From Hyphomicrobium sp. (GTDB taxonomy: Bacteria > Pseudomonadota > Alphaproteobacteria > Rhizobiales > Hyphomicrobiaceae), in the NCBI GenBank assembly GCA_002928515.1, contig PERI01000008.1, positions 1-64,000 on the forward strand: 64,000 nucleotides of DNA, read 5' to 3'. Below, piece by piece: positions 6,675 to 16,329 of the stretch (within the stretch, counting starts at the first letter, position 1; each line of letters opens with the position of its first letter). Both the position numbers and the translations under genes were made by a program. The notes under the pieces were generated by a model. The model was not told the DNA's origin and ran no database searches. It was given only the letters and a program-made list of their open reading frames with translations.

Positions 6675-7652
6675 CTACCACCGGGCGAGAACTGCGCCCC
6701 AGGTAAATCCACCGCCCATGGCTTCCATCAGGACGAGACTGCCCTCTTTGACGCGATGATCTTCGAAAGCCTGGTTGAGCGCCAAAGGTATCGAGGCCGC
6801 AGACGTGTTGCCGTGCTTGTCGAGCGTCATGACAATTTTTTCCGGCGGAACATTTAGCTTTTTAGCAATGCCGTCGAGTATGCGTTTGTTCGCCTGATGC
6901 GGGATGAAGAGGTCAATCTCATCAGCGGCAAACCCGGTTTCAACCAATGTTTCTTCAATGACGCCTGAAATTTTTTGCACGGCGTGGCGAAAGACTTCGC
7001 GACCGTTCATGCGAAGATGGCCGACAGTCTTGGTTGAACCTGGACCGCCATCAACATACAGCAAGTCTTCAAAGCGACCATCCGACCGAATGCGGGTCGA
7101 TAGAATTCCACGGTCCTCGCGCGTACCATGTTGAGGTTGCGCTTCCAAAACTACGGCGCCTGCTCCATCGCCGAACAAGACGCACGTGCCTCGATCCGAC
7201 CAGTCGAGGATGCGGGAAAATGTTTCGGCGCCAATCACGAGCGCACGCTTGAATTGGCCTGCCTTCAAAAAATTATCGGCAACGGTCAAGGCATAGACGA
7301 AGCCTGAACACACAGCTTGCACATCGAATGCAGCGCCTTTGGTTACGCCCAGCATATTTTGAATTTTGACGGCTGTTGCGGGGAAAGTGCGATCAGGCGT
7401 TGCTGTGGCACAGATAACAAGATCGATCTCAACAGGGTCTATTCCTGCTCTTATGAGAGCTTGCTTGGCGGCAGCGGCTCCCAAGTCAGAGGTCAATTCA
7501 TTTTCGTCAGCGATATGCCGCTGCAAAATTCCAGAGCGTTCACGAATCCATTCGTCTGTCGTATCGACAATTTTCGATAAGTCATCGTTCGTCACGACGC
7601 GCTTTGGGAGATGCGCACCGACGCTACGAATGACGGATCGAAGAACTGCCAC
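6675..7652 (-). CDS. fabH: Beta-ketoacyl-ACP synthase III (KAS III)
   Basis: FabH starts type II fatty-acid synthesis by condensing acetyl-CoA with malonyl-ACP. The 325-residue protein has the thiolase fold and the complete Cys-His-Asn triad: Cys115 in AVCSGF, His252 in IPHQANKRI and Asn282 in HGNTSAAS. The [10 protein letters not shown] loop (161-170) is also typical. The start [16 protein letters not shown] fits the family. It lies 18 bp after plsX on the same strand and is probably co-transcribed with plsX and DUF177, linking fatty-acid initiation with phospholipid synthesis. Confidence 0.97.
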   Translation of the reverse strand: MAVLRSVIRSVGAHLPKRVVTNDDLSKIVDTTDEWIRERSGILQRHIADENELTSDLGAAAAKQALIRAGIDPVEIDLVICATATPDRTFPATAVKIQNMLGVTKGAAFDVQAVCSGFVYALTVADNFLKAGQFKRALVIGAETFSRILDWSDRGTCVLFGDGAGAVVLEAQPQHGTREDRGILSTRIRSDGRFEDLLYVDGGPGSTKTVGHLRMNGREVFRHAVQKISGVIEETLVETGFAADEIDLFIPHQANKRILDGIAKKLNVPPEKIVMTLDKHGNTSAASIPLALNQAFEDHRVKEGSLVLMEAMGGGFTWGAVLARW

Positions 7653-7670
7653 GCTGCACCCTTTCTTGAA

Positions 7671-8777
7671 CTATTCGCCAGCATTGCCGAGTGCGACACT
7701 TGGAGGTGTCGATGGAGCGGATGTTTGAATCTGTTCTTGAGACTGCGCTGCCGCGCTGAGTTTATGGTGAAAATTTTTGATGTCGGACGTTAGGCGCGCG
7801 ATCAGATCGGATTGCGCCATCTCGTAGGCGAGATCAATGGCACTTGCGAACCCATATGCGTCGGTGCCTCCGTGGCTTTTCACTGCAATGCCATTCAAAC
7901 CCAAAAATGTTCCGCCATTGACGCGGCGCGGGTCCATTTTTTCTTTCAAGGCGACGAAACCGCCACGCGCCAAGAGTGCGCCAAGTTTCGTCACGAAGGA
8001 ACTGGTCATGGCAGCCTTGAGGTAACTGCTGATCTGGCGCGCGGTTCCTTCAGCAGTCTTCAAGGCAATGTTGCCGGCAAATCCTTCTACGACGACGACA
8101 TCTACTGCGCCTTGGCCAATACGATCGCCCTCGATAAATCCTTTGTAGTCGAGTGGCAGTTCGACAGATTTGAGCAGCGCATGCGCAGCCTTGACATCGT
8201 CGTTGCCTTTGACTTCTTCGGTTCCAACATTGAGCAAGCCGACCGACGGCCGCTCGATGTGAAACACGGCGCGCGCCATGGCGGCACCCATGAGCGAGAA
8301 ATCGGTGAGTTGTTGCGCTGTAGCGCCAATGTTGGCACCGACATCGAGCACGATGCATTCCGAATGGATCGTCGGCCAAAGTGCTGCAATGGCTGGACGT
8401 TCAATGCCGGCGATGGGACGCAACAATATTTTTGAAATCGCCATCAGGGCGCCGGTGTTGCCGGCCGAGACAGCGGCGTGTGCCTCTCCGGTTTTGACGG
8501 CTTCAAGTGGCAGCCACATGCTCGAACCTTTGCCGCGCCGCAGGGCTTGGCTCGGCTTTTCGTCCATGGCTATGACATGATCGGTATGGACGACGCGCGA
8601 TGCTTTCAGCAAGGCTGGATGATGGGCAAGAGCTGTCTCGATGCGCGCGCTATTGCCGTAAAAGATAAAATTTAGCGATGGCTGGCGCTCAAGCGATAGC
8701 GCCGCGCCGGGTACGACGACCTCGGGACCATGATCGCCGCCCATGGCGTCGAGTGCGATTATTTTGGGGCTCGCCAT
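7671..8777 (-). CDS. plsX: Phosphate acyltransferase PlsX
   Basis: PlsX makes acyl-phosphate from acyl-ACP for phospholipid synthesis by PlsY. The 368-residue protein begins with the hallmark IIALDAMGGDHGP. Other family segments are ALRRGKGSSMW, AVSAGNTGALMA and NVGTEEVKGND, with GGAPLL-like glycine-rich turns in the core. Length is normal. The C-terminal extension of about 25 residues is Ala/Ser/Pro-rich and probably disordered. It is peripheral to the membrane in other bacteria. It lies between DUF177 (183 bp upstream) and fabH (18 bp downstream). Confidence 0.96.
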   Translation of the reverse strand: MASPKIIALDAMGGDHGPEVVVPGAALSLERQPSLNFIFYGNSARIETALAHHPALLKASRVVHTDHVIAMDEKPSQALRRGKGSSMWLPLEAVKTGEAHAAVSAGNTGALMAISKILLRPIAGIERPAIAALWPTIHSECIVLDVGANIGATAQQLTDFSLMGAAMARAVFHIERPSVGLLNVGTEEVKGNDDVKAAHALLKSVELPLDYKGFIEGDRIGQGAVDVVVVEGFAGNIALKTAEGTARQISSYLKAAMTSSFVTKLGALLARGGFVALKEKMDPRRVNGGTFLGLNGIAVKSHGGTDAYGFASAIDLAYEMAQSDLIARLTSDIKNFHHKLSAAAQSQEQIQTSAPSTPPSVALGNAGE

Positions 8778-8960
8778 CGCTCTGCTTGCCCTTGAGACAT
8801 CTGCCTAGCGCTAGAGCGCCAATTGATCTTCGATATGGGCTGGGCGGCCCACAAATTCAGGGCGTTTGACATCGACCCTGAATTCGGCAGGACCATACCG
8901 GTTTGAGGACCTGAAACAAGGCGAAAACGCCGACTATGCACGCTTGCCGCAGTAGGCCCC

Positions 8961-9509
8961 TCAGCCCTTGCCTTTTAGCTTTGAAAGGGTCGCAAAAGGA
9001 TTTGTTTTGAGTGGCTCGGCGGCTGCTTTGTCCTGCCATTCGAAGGCGGCATCTGCCTTGCGCGGATAGGGGTCGAGGCCGCTTGAGATAGTCTCAAATA
9101 CGATCCGCCCTGCGTCGATTGCGCCACGTTCTAAAGTCTCCACATCGCGACCTTCCAACACGCGTTTCTCCTGGCCGCCCTCTTCTGTTCCCCCGTCACG
9201 GTGATCCGTGCTCGGCCAGAACTCAACGTCGAATGCTTCTTCTAAAGTATCGGCCACAGCTTCGAGTGAAACCACACACGGCTGCTCTACATGGGCTCTG
9301 ACGTGGCCGGTCAATCGATATCCGCCTCCTGCGAGACGCGAAATCCGATAATGGGACATCAATTGAGAAAGGCTGAGCAGACCTAACTCTTCACACAGGC
9401 CGGCGCGCTCGGTGTCAGATGCGGCTTTATCTATCACTAATCCAGCATCTGGGATTTCTGTTACGAGATGCGACCAATCGAGCGGAGACAATAAAGGTGT
9501 CTTTTTCAT
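8961..9509 (-). CDS. DUF177 (YceD-like) protein
   Basis: The 182-residue protein matches the YceD/DUF177 family, which is linked to 23S rRNA maturation or stability in several bacteria and chloroplasts. Typical features are an N-terminal half with LSHYRISRL-like strands (about 52-60), the segment CVVSLEAVADTLEEAFDVEF (79-98) and a conserved C-terminal part with NPFATLSKLK. Its ATG overlaps the stop of the upstream CBP3-like gene by four bases, so translation is coupled. In many bacteria rpmF separates this gene from plsX; here the 183-bp gap does not encode L32. Start choice rests on the ATGA overlap. Confidence 0.85.
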   Translation of the reverse strand: MKKTPLLSPLDWSHLVTEIPDAGLVIDKAASDTERAGLCEELGLLSLSQLMSHYRISRLAGGGYRLTGHVRAHVEQPCVVSLEAVADTLEEAFDVEFWPSTDHRDGGTEEGGQEKRVLEGRDVETLERGAIDAGRIVFETISSGLDPYPRKADAAFEWQDKAAAEPLKTNPFATLSKLKGKG

Positions 9510-10072
9510 CCGGACCTCGCGGGGCTCATTGGAAATAAAGTACTTAAATGTGTGTCTGTGAAAATATCATCGATAGTTTTGTGCGAAACTTCGGCGTGTG
9601 TGCTTCGCACATAGGCAGCTAATGTTGACGGCGATGATTCCGATGTGGGTGCAAAATCTATGTAGTGCTTGAGTACGTCTACCAAGCTTGCATCGTTTAT
9701 ATCTGCAAGCGCGTTGCGATAGGCTCCTGCTCTTTCATAAAATCCTGCGGCTGCACGTTTGACTTTCTTGGGCACAGTCAAATCGCCGACGCCCATCTCG
9801 CGCATGCAATCGTCCATATCAATCACGAAGGCTTCGATGGCACTTTGCGTAATCGCCGTATGGCGTGTCTCATTGTCAGGCGTGGTCTTGGCCTTGAATC
9901 CTTCCAGTGCCAAAAACAAGTGTAAGGCCACCATCTCGAACCGGCCTTCGGTTGTGTCGCGTACCCCAAGATCACGATAAAAAATCGGTTGGCGCGCGGC
10001 TGCAACGACGCGGCCGTAGAGATCTATGGCTGTGCGCTGTACTTTCGGCTTTTGCGTTAACCAGCCAAACAT
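9506..10072 (-). CDS. Ubiquinol-cytochrome c chaperone, CBP3/UQCC1 family
   Basis: The 188-residue protein belongs to the CBP3 family that assists assembly of cytochrome b in the bc1 complex. Characteristic segments are AIDLYGRVVAAARQPIFYRD (about 15-34), a helical middle with EGRFEMVALHLFLAL, and FVIDMDDCMREMGVGDLTV (about 82-100), which is the family signature region. The frame is open to 10153, but MFGWL at 10072 is the usual start. It is the first gene of a coupled pair with DUF177. Divergent bamE begins 200 bp away, so promoters of both lie in 10073-10271. Confidence 0.88.
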   Translation of the reverse strand: MFGWLTQKPKVQRTAIDLYGRVVAAARQPIFYRDLGVRDTTEGRFEMVALHLFLALEGFKAKTTPDNETRHTAITQSAIEAFVIDMDDCMREMGVGDLTVPKKVKRAAAGFYERAGAYRNALADINDASLVDVLKHYIDFAPTSESSPSTLAAYVRSTHAEVSHKTIDDIFTDTHLSTLFPMSPARSG

Positions 10073-10271
10073 GCCCTTGATTTCCTTAAGTCTTGCAGCT
10101 TCGGCTTGTTGCGCTGCACATCCGGTTGAGCTTTTCCGGACGCACGAAGGCAATCAAATGCTTGGGGATTGTGCCATTGCCATCGAATAGCCTGACATTG
10201 CTCACATCTCGGCGGCAGTTTAAAGCCTTGGCTTGTTCATGAAAACAGATTCTCCGGAGTTTGCAGTCCTT

Positions 10272-10769
10272 ATGCGCCGCGTTGAACATTTCCCACCTGC
10301 AGCACGTCGCACCCGCTTTACCGTCCAGATGCGCTCAGCAGTCTGTGCTCTCGTCGCAGGTCTTGCTTTAGCAGGGTGCAGCGAAACGCTGACCAAACAT
10401 GGTCACCAATTTCATGACACAGACCTGCAAGCCGTTCAGCCCGGTATGAGCGAAGAGCAAGTCAAGGCGACGCTCGGCACTCCGGCAACTACGGCTGTCG
10501 TGGGCGCAGGCAACGCCTATTATTACATATCCAGCACAATGGGTCAGACGTCGTTTTTCAAACCAACGGAGAAGGACCGGCAAGTTGTCGCGGTGTATTT
10601 CAACCAAGGCGGCAGCGTCGATAATGTCGCCAATTACGGTTTGAAGGATGGCAAAGTGTTCGACTTCATCAGCCGCAAGACACCAGCCCCTGGCGCTAAG
10701 GACGAAGGTCTGGTGAAATCCCTGTTCAAGAATCTCGGCACCAAACAAATCTTTGGCGAAGACGGTTGA
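10272..10769 (+). CDS. bamE: Outer-membrane assembly lipoprotein BamE (SmpA/OmlA family)
   Basis: A lipoprotein subunit of the BAM complex that inserts beta-barrel proteins in the outer membrane. From the ATG at 10272 the protein has 165 residues, a basic N-terminus, a hydrophobic segment and the lipobox LALAGC with Cys36 as lipidation site. The SmpA/OmlA domain follows: LQAVQPGMSEEQVKATLGTP, then beta strands with YYISS and VAVYFNQGGSV. Three starts are possible (TTG 10233/ATG 10239, ATG 10272, ATG 10329) and none has a clear ribosome binding site, so the exact start is uncertain. It is divergent from the CBP3-like gene and convergent with hppA. Confidence 0.88.
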   Translation: MRRVEHFPPAARRTRFTVQMRSAVCALVAGLALAGCSETLTKHGHQFHDTDLQAVQPGMSEEQVKATLGTPATTAVVGAGNAYYYISSTMGQTSFFKPTEKDRQVVAVYFNQGGSVDNVANYGLKDGKVFDFISRKTPAPGAKDEGLVKSLFKNLGTKQIFGEDG

Positions 10770-10815
10770 TGCAATAGATTCAAACTCGGCAGATCACTTC
10801 GATCAAGCTGACATG

Positions 10816-10846
10816 AAAAGGCCCCGGATATGCTCCGGGGCCTTTT
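10816..10846. terminator. Bidirectional intrinsic terminator between bamE and hppA
   Basis: AAAAGGCCCCGGA (10816-10828) pairs perfectly with TCCGGGGCCTTTT (10834-10846) around a 5-nt loop. The A-run on one side and T-run on the other make it a Rho-independent terminator on both strands, serving the convergent bamE and hppA. Confidence 0.92.
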
Positions 10847-10869
10847 CTCTTTAAAATTTTCGTTGGCTC

Positions 10870-13026
10870 TTAGTTGTGCGCGAGCACTGCCAACAACAGC
10901 AAGGCCACGATGTTGGTGATCTTGATTGCTGGGTTCACGGCCGGGCCCGCGGTGTCCTTATAGGGATCGCCAACCGTATCGCCGGTTACCGACGCCTTAT
11001 GCGCTTCCGAGCCCTTCATATGCTTGACACCGTCTTTATCGGTGAAGCCGTCTTCGAAGCTCTTTTTGGCGTTGTCCCACGCACCGCCGCCAGATGTCAT
11101 CGAGATGGCAACAAAGATGCCGGTGACGATGACGCCGAGTAGCATGGCGCCGACAGCGGAGAAGGCAGCACCCTTGCCTGCAATCGCGTTAATCACGAAG
11201 AACAATACGATGGGCGACAAGACTGGCAACAACGATGGGAGCACCATTTCTTTGATGGCGGCCTGCGTGAGCAAGTCAACGGCGCGAGCATAGTCAGGTT
11301 TTTCTGTGCCCTTCATGATGCCGGGTTTAGCTTTGAACTGACGCCGAACTTCTTCGACGATCGATCCAGCCGCACGACCGACAGCGGTCATGCCCATGCC
11401 ACCGAACAGGTACGGAATGAGCCCGCCCAACAGCAAACCAGCAACAACATAAGGGTTATCTAATCCGAAGTTGACGGTCACCCCCTTGAAGAACTGGTAC
11501 GAGGTCGACCCTTCTTTATTCGCTTCCGCAATGAAATATTGGAGGTCGTAGTTGTAAGCGGCAAACAAGACGAGTGCGCCAAGGCCGGCCGAGCCAATTG
11601 CATAGCCCTTGGTGACGGCTTTGGTTGTATTGCCGACAGCATCGAGTGCGTCTGTCGAGCGGCGTACTTCCTTTGGCAAGCCCGCCATTTCGGCGATGCC
11701 ACCGGCATTGTCCGTCACGGGACCAAAGGCGTCGAGCGCTACGATCATCCCGGCAAGGCCAAGCATCGTCGTCGTTGCGATGGCTGTGCCGAACAATCCG
11801 CCGAGCTGATAGGTCGATAAGATACCCGCAACGATGGCAATCGTCGGCAGCGCGGTCGATTCCAACGAGACAGCAAGGCCCTGGATGACGTTCGTGCCGT
11901 GACCTGTGACAGAAGCTTGGCTGATCGAGCGTACAGGGCGATAGCCGATGCCTGTGTAGTATTCTGTGATCCAGACGATCAGACCCGTGAGGGCAAGACC
12001 GACAAGACCGCAATAGAACAAGTTGAGACCGGTAATGGTTTGACCGGCTGCCGTGCCAACGTCACCGAAGCCGCCCAAAACGTATTCGGTGGCTCCATAA
12101 AGTCCGGCGATGGAAAGCACAGCCGAGGCAATCACGCCGCGATACAATGCGCCCATGATCGAACCGTTTGCGCCGAGCTTCACGAAGTATGTGCCGATAA
12201 TGGACGTCACGATGCAGGCTGCGCAAATCGCCAACGGATAGACCATCAATGCGGCAAGGTTTGCTTGTCCAGCAAAGAAGATCGCGGCCAGAACCATGGT
12301 CGCGACAACCGTCACGGCATAGGTTTCAAATAAGTCTGCGGCCATACCTGCGCAGTCACCAACGTTGTCGCCAACGTTATCGGCAATCGTCGCTGGGTTA
12401 CGAGGATCGTCCTCGGGAATGCCTGCTTCGACTTTACCGACGAGGTCGCCGCCGACGTCCGCACCCTTGGTGAAGATGCCGCCGCCCAAACGTGCAAAGA
12501 TCGAAATAAGAGAGGCACCGAAGCCGAGGCCAACGAGAGCGTCGACAACCGAACGACTGGCAGGCTCAAGACCAAGTGGACCTGTCAGAACCAGGTAATA
12601 CACAGCAACGCCCAAGAGCGCGAGACCAGCCACCAACATGCCGGTGATTGCACCGGCCTTAAATGCGATGTCGAGGCCCTTGGCTAACGACTGCGTGGCC
12701 GCTTGCGCTGTGCGCACGTTGGCGCGCACCGACACGTTCATGCCGATGTAACCGGCGAGACCTGATAGGACAGCGCCGATCAAAAAGCCGATCGCAACGA
12801 GCGGACCGAGTAGAAGATAGGCGATGACGAAAATCACCGCACCCACGATCGCAATCGTGCGATACTGGCGGTTGAGGTAGGCTTGAGCACCTTCGCGGAT
12901 GGCACCAGCAATTTCTTGCATGCGCGCATTGCCAGCATCGGCGTTCATAACGGATTGTGCCGTGATGACGGCATAGAGGATCGACAACGCCCCGCAGGCG
13001 ATAATCCCCCAAAGAATATTGGTCAT
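10870..13026 (-). CDS. hppA: Membrane-bound proton-pumping inorganic pyrophosphatase, K+-independent type
   Basis: The enzyme hydrolyses pyrophosphate and pumps protons across the inner membrane. The 718-residue protein has about 16 membrane segments. Substrate-site motifs are [20 protein letters not shown] (181-200) and [12 protein letters not shown] (216-227). The potassium-determining position is lysine (Lys469 in GNTTKA, 465-470), the state of K+-independent H+ pumps. The open frame extends 40 codons further upstream, but MTNILWGI at 13026 is the first Met before a membrane helix and gives normal length. Transcription ends at the terminator shared with bamE. Confidence 0.97.
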   Translation of the reverse strand: MTNILWGIIACGALSILYAVITAQSVMNADAGNARMQEIAGAIREGAQAYLNRQYRTIAIVGAVIFVIAYLLLGPLVAIGFLIGAVLSGLAGYIGMNVSVRANVRTAQAATQSLAKGLDIAFKAGAITGMLVAGLALLGVAVYYLVLTGPLGLEPASRSVVDALVGLGFGASLISIFARLGGGIFTKGADVGGDLVGKVEAGIPEDDPRNPATIADNVGDNVGDCAGMAADLFETYAVTVVATMVLAAIFFAGQANLAALMVYPLAICAACIVTSIIGTYFVKLGANGSIMGALYRGVIASAVLSIAGLYGATEYVLGGFGDVGTAAGQTITGLNLFYCGLVGLALTGLIVWITEYYTGIGYRPVRSISQASVTGHGTNVIQGLAVSLESTALPTIAIVAGILSTYQLGGLFGTAIATTTMLGLAGMIVALDAFGPVTDNAGGIAEMAGLPKEVRRSTDALDAVGNTTKAVTKGYAIGSAGLGALVLFAAYNYDLQYFIAEANKEGSTSYQFFKGVTVNFGLDNPYVVAGLLLGGLIPYLFGGMGMTAVGRAAGSIVEEVRRQFKAKPGIMKGTEKPDYARAVDLLTQAAIKEMVLPSLLPVLSPIVLFFVINAIAGKGAAFSAVGAMLLGVIVTGIFVAISMTSGGGAWDNAKKSFEDGFTDKDGVKHMKGSEAHKASVTGDTVGDPYKDTAGPAVNPAIKITNIVALLLLAVLAHN

Positions 13027-13202
13027 GGAGTGGTCCCTTTTGGCCCGGCTTATTTTGGATGATTGCGGAATTGCGCCTGAGTGACGAAACCCCGACTCGC
13101 CCCCCTTATGTGCCGGTTGGGCGAGAGTCGCGGCGGACCATGCCAAAAGTGTCCCTGCGTTGCAACATCATCACGGTCGTCTTTTTGCAGGAGAACAAAA
13201 TA

Positions 13203-13228
13203 AGCCCGGATGCGGCAGCACCCGGGCT
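13203..13228 (-). terminator. Intrinsic terminator downstream of the small Tyr/His-rich protein gene
   Basis: AGCCCGG (13203-13209) pairs with CCGGGCT (13222-13228) around a 12-nt loop. On the minus strand the stem is followed by TTATTTTGTT, a T-rich tail. It lies 65 bp past the stop of the gene at 13293-13607. Confidence 0.7.
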
Positions 13229-13292
13229 CTATTCCTGTGTTTATGCCTCATCAAAACACGGGTTTAGCACCGTTGTTTGATGGCCACTCGGT

Positions 13293-13607
13293 TTAGTACC
13301 AACCACGATGACGGCGGTGGCGATAATAGCGATGACCGCCGTAGAAGCCGTAGTAGCTGGGGTAGCCATATCCGAAGTAAAAGCGGGGGCGCCAACGACG
13401 ATGGTGCCGATAGCGACGGTGGCCATAGTGACGGTGACGATAGTGACGACGGCGTTTCCACCGCGTTTCCTGTACCAACGACTCAGATGCAGCAGGTTTT
13501 GACGCCAAGCCGCCTGCAGCGGTCGCGGATGCAGGAGCAGCCCCAACGAGGGTCATGCCGCCGACAAGGCCGCCGACCATGAACAGGGCCAATAAAGATT
13601 TTCTCAT
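13293..13607 (-). CDS. Small exported cationic protein rich in His, Arg, Tyr and Gly
   Basis: The 104-residue protein has a signal peptide (MRKSLLALFMVGGLVGGMTL..., likely cut after an Ala near 25-30). The mature part is extremely rich in Arg, His and Tyr (RHYRHRHYGHRRYRHHRRW and later YYGFYGG). Proteins like this are common in the rhizobial periplasm but have no assigned function; metal binding through histidines is a possibility only. Two adjacent ATGs exist. The GAGGAG directly touches the first (13613) and sits six bases before the second (13607), so the second is chosen. Single gene with its own terminator. Confidence 0.75.
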   Translation of the reverse strand: MRKSLLALFMVGGLVGGMTLVGAAPASATAAGGLASKPAASESLVQETRWKRRRHYRHRHYGHRRYRHHRRWRPRFYFGYGYPSYYGFYGGHRYYRHRRHRGWY

Positions 13608-13912
13608 CTTCATCTCCTCAAACAACTCTCTATGAGTACGGACGTTCAGTGATCTTGATTCCACTTGTGCCGATCACCCAATTACGTTCGAGCGATCGGA
13701 ATAGTTCCACGATAGGGCGCGTTTCATATGAACAAGCGATGAATAATTTTCTTTTGGCAGCTTTGACGCTCTGCTCAGGAAAAAATCAGATTATGCGCAG
13801 CTGTGAGGCGTCGGGTGCAGATCGATACTGTTGCAGTCATAACGCGCATTGATATAAGCGCCACAGTCATCATGAGGTTTTGTGCTGACGTAGAAAGTTG
13901 CAGGAGACGTTC
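13608..13912. other. Divergent intergenic region, no gene seen
   Basis: These 305 bases separate the small cationic protein gene (minus) and the DUF937 gene (plus). They must hold both promoters. No plausible ORF or structured RNA was recognised. Confidence 0.5.
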
Positions 13913-14776
13913 GTGGATATCGATAGCGTTATCAAGAATTCACAAGGTGGCTCAGCCATCACAAACCTCGCCAGCGCTTTTGGTGTTTCCCCTGACAAGG
14001 CCGCGATTGCATTCCAGTCGTTGAGTGATGCGCTGACCTATCGGATTCAGCGCAATGGTCTATCGCGCGGCGGCATTGCAGACATCGTTGCCTTGTTGGG
14101 CGAGCCCGATGCAGGCCGAGCATTGAGCGATCCGCAACACATGGCATCGGCTGATATCGCGAGCAACGGCAATCATGTGCTCGATGTTCTCATCGGCGAT
14201 AAGCATACCAGTCGCGGCATCGCTCAACGCACAGCGCGTGCCAGTGGTCTCGATGAAAGTGTCGTGAAGAAAATGCTGCCTGTCGTCGCCAGCATGATGG
14301 TTGGTGCATTGCAAAGCCAGACCTCCAACATTCTCGCTCAGAAATTTCAAGGCGATCCAAAATTACGTGCGCTGTTGCCGTTGCCAGGTGATCCACCAGT
14401 GCGCGATCAAACATCTGTGCCGCAGATCGATCGCGATCCGATTGGCAGAGAACAAGACTATCCTCGATCATCAGGTTCGGGCGGCGGCATGGGCGGGACC
14501 ACGGGCGGAGGTGGCGTGCTTCTGCCCCTACCCGGCGAGCGGTCGTCACCAGCCCCCCGTCGCAATCGCTACGATGATTTGTCGGATGTCATCCGTCGCG
14601 GCGGTACGCCAGCGCCGGGTGGTGGGTCATTGGCGAATATGATCCGCTCAATTCTTGCCGGTCTACTTGGCTTCAAAAATCGCGGCGTCATTGGATCGAT
14701 TGTCTATATGTTTTTGGCCCGATGGGTGATGGGCGTCGTCAGACGCTTGTTATCACGCGTCTTGACCGGACGATAA
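13913..14776 (+). CDS. DUF937-domain protein
   Basis: The 287-residue protein has a DUF937 domain in its first 160 residues, a helical domain with two repeats: VIKNSQGGSAITNLASAFGV and later MLPVVASMMVGALQSQ. It is followed by a Gly/Pro/Asp-rich linker (about 170-245; GGGMGGTTGGGG) and a C-terminal hydrophobic, positively charged segment (IGSIVYMFLARWVMGVVRRL) that could associate with the membrane. GTG at 13913 is chosen because AGGAGA lies five bases before it; the TTG at 13898 would place that sequence inside the gene. DUF937 has no established biochemical role that I know. Convergent with the next gene. Confidence 0.8.
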   Translation: MDIDSVIKNSQGGSAITNLASAFGVSPDKAAIAFQSLSDALTYRIQRNGLSRGGIADIVALLGEPDAGRALSDPQHMASADIASNGNHVLDVLIGDKHTSRGIAQRTARASGLDESVVKKMLPVVASMMVGALQSQTSNILAQKFQGDPKLRALLPLPGDPPVRDQTSVPQIDRDPIGREQDYPRSSGSGGGMGGTTGGGGVLLPLPGERSSPAPRRNRYDDLSDVIRRGGTPAPGGGSLANMIRSILAGLLGFKNRGVIGSIVYMFLARWVMGVVRRLLSRVLTGR

Positions 14777-14828
14777 AAACCGCCGCCCGAACGATGAGGC
14801 GACGGCTCACTCGTCCATCTCTTGAATT

Positions 14829-15188
14829 TTATATGCAGGGGCGCGCGCTGAGTTCGCAGCCCCAGCCGGACGTCGATTGCGAGCAGTTCATGCCCTTGGA
14901 CGATGCCTTCTTAAAGTTCGCCCATGTCGGACCGTACTCAAAATCGACGAAGCTCGCCCATGAACTGATGGCTTCTGCTTCGGCTTTTTTCTTGTTCGCC
15001 AGACCGGCACTCGACCCATAGTGGTAGTGGTCAGAGAAGCAAAGTCGGCTGCCTTCACGCTTGATATCATGCGACGCGGCCAAGCCTGTGATGGCGACTT
15101 TTGGTGCTGCCAGTGCTGCGCTCATAGACACCACGGCAACAGCTGCGAGTGACAATAGCGACGAAAAAATCCAGCGCGATGCAAGCAT
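14829..15188 (-). CDS. Small secreted hypothetical protein
   Basis: The 119-residue protein starts at ATG 15188 with a clear Sec signal peptide (MLASRWIFSSLLSLAAVAVV) and a likely cleavage site at ALAA before PKVAITG. The mature protein of about 90 residues has four cysteines (SRLCFSD, GMNCSQ, GWGCEL, ARPC), an aromatic-rich middle (SDHYHYGSS, SSWASFVDFEYG) and could form two disulfides. The frame can be read back to 15221, but the first ATG just before the hydrophobic core fits better. No known domain. It is a single gene convergent with the DUF937 gene. Confidence 0.75.
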   Translation of the reverse strand: MLASRWIFSSLLSLAAVAVVSMSAALAAPKVAITGLAASHDIKREGSRLCFSDHYHYGSSAGLANKKKAEAEAISSWASFVDFEYGPTWANFKKASSKGMNCSQSTSGWGCELSARPCI

Positions 15189-15328
15189 GATTGAGAACCC
15201 CCGAATTGTGCGGCCCTTCACTGGGGCGCTTCACATTCGCAGATTCACTCACAGCGCTCGATAGGCGTTATCAACGGAACTTCTAAAAATCTACAATCGC
15301 GACAATTCAGGCACAGCTCGACTGGCCC

Positions 15329-15676
15329 TTATTTTACCGCCACAACTGAGATTTCGACGAGCATACGTGGGTCTATCAACTTGGCCTCGACGCAGGCGCG
15401 GGCTGGCGCGTCTTTGCCACCGAGCCAAGCGCTCCACGCCGTGTTCATCCCATCGCGATGGCGGATATCGTTGAGCCAGACCGTAGCTTGGACGACCTTC
15501 GATTTATCGGTTCCAGCCAAGGCCAGCAGGCGATCGATTTCAGCCAGAACTTCGCTGGTCTGTCCCGTCACATCGCGCGCCAAATCGGTCGGGATAACGC
15601 CCGCTGTAAACACCATGCCGTTGGCTTCGGTCACCTTTGAATAAACAGCGGAGGATTCGTAGCGCGTAATCGACAT
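15329..15676 (-). CDS. RidA-family protein (YjgF/Rid superfamily)
   Basis: The 115-residue protein has the chorismate-mutase-like RidA fold: MVFTAGVIPTDL (21-32), the segment TGQTSEVLAEIDRLLALAG (37-55), ATVWLNDI (64-71) and ARACVEAKLIDPRMLVEI (92-109). The Arg before ACVEA is the residue that binds the substrate carboxylate in deaminating members, and it is present. Typical RidA proteins hydrolyse reactive enamine/imine intermediates from PLP enzymes. It belongs to the short Rid subgroup rather than being a canonical RidA, because the C-terminal PXXA motif is changed to DPRM. Single gene. Confidence 0.85.
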   Translation of the reverse strand: MSITRYESSAVYSKVTEANGMVFTAGVIPTDLARDVTGQTSEVLAEIDRLLALAGTDKSKVVQATVWLNDIRHRDGMNTAWSAWLGGKDAPARACVEAKLIDPRMLVEISVVAVK

Positions 15677-15738
15677 GTGGTGCTCCCAAAGTGTGACTGT
15701 GGCGCCCTCTTAGCAAAGGCTGCCAGCCACTAGAAGCC

Positions 15739-16329
15739 TTAAAACAGCGGTGGGTCCTCGTGCCGCTCACCGCCAACGATCAAGCCTTTGATGGCAGTGT
15801 TTCCATCTCTGTCAACGGCAACGATGGCTTGGATTTGGTTGTCGCGGACTTTTGCTTCCAAGGCTTTGCCGGTTCCTTCGGGCACGAAGTAGCGTTCGAT
15901 GCCAAAACTCACATCAATCTGTGCGTCAGCCGCACCGACTTCTCCGCTCTTATGGCGAACGCGCCCACTGAGTACGACGTTGCCGAGGCCGGGCAGACTT
16001 GGAAAATGCGAATCAACGGACGCGACCTTCCATGTGCCATCGGGCATGGGTTGCAGCGTGACGTAAACTCTCGATCCTTTTTTTGCCCAGTCAAACGAGC
16101 CAGTATCTTCTAGATCACTGCGTTTGATGGGCGATATCGTATAGCCCAAGACAACGTAATCGCCGCGAAACAAATCGCGCGGATCGACGGGCACAACCGG
16201 CAAGATGATCTCGCGACCATTCTTCAATAATGATTGTCTACTGACGACGATGTCTCCGAGGGCTGCCGTTTGTATGAGAGCCGTGACTGTGAGCCAAATC
16301 CAAGTTGGGCCGAAGGGAAACTTCTTCAT
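15739..16329 (-). CDS. GDYxxLxY-domain membrane-anchored protein
   Basis: The 196-residue protein has one N-terminal membrane segment (FGPTWIWLTVTALIQTAALG, 6-25) and a periplasmic domain with the defining motif GDYVVLGY (56-63). The rest is beta-rich with RVYVTLQPMPDGTW and IERYFVPEGTG. This family almost always accompanies a DUF2157 or DUF4401 membrane protein, as here, where its ATG overlaps the upstream DUF2157 stop by four bases. The pair probably acts as one envelope complex. Its molecular role is unknown. Confidence 0.85.
   Translation of the reverse strand: MKKFPFGPTWIWLTVTALIQTAALGDIVVSRQSLLKNGREIILPVVPVDPRDLFRGDYVVLGYTISPIKRSDLEDTGSFDWAKKGSRVYVTLQPMPDGTWKVASVDSHFPSLPGLGNVVLSGRVRHKSGEVGAADAQIDVSFGIERYFVPEGTGKALEAKVRDNQIQAIVAVDRDGNTAIKGLIVGGERHEDPPLF

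Noticed and set aside
8778-8960. rpmF (ribosomal protein L32) between DUF177 and plsX
   Set aside because: The gap was read in all frames for the L32 start and Cys motifs and none are present; alphaproteobacteria usually keep rpmF elsewhere.
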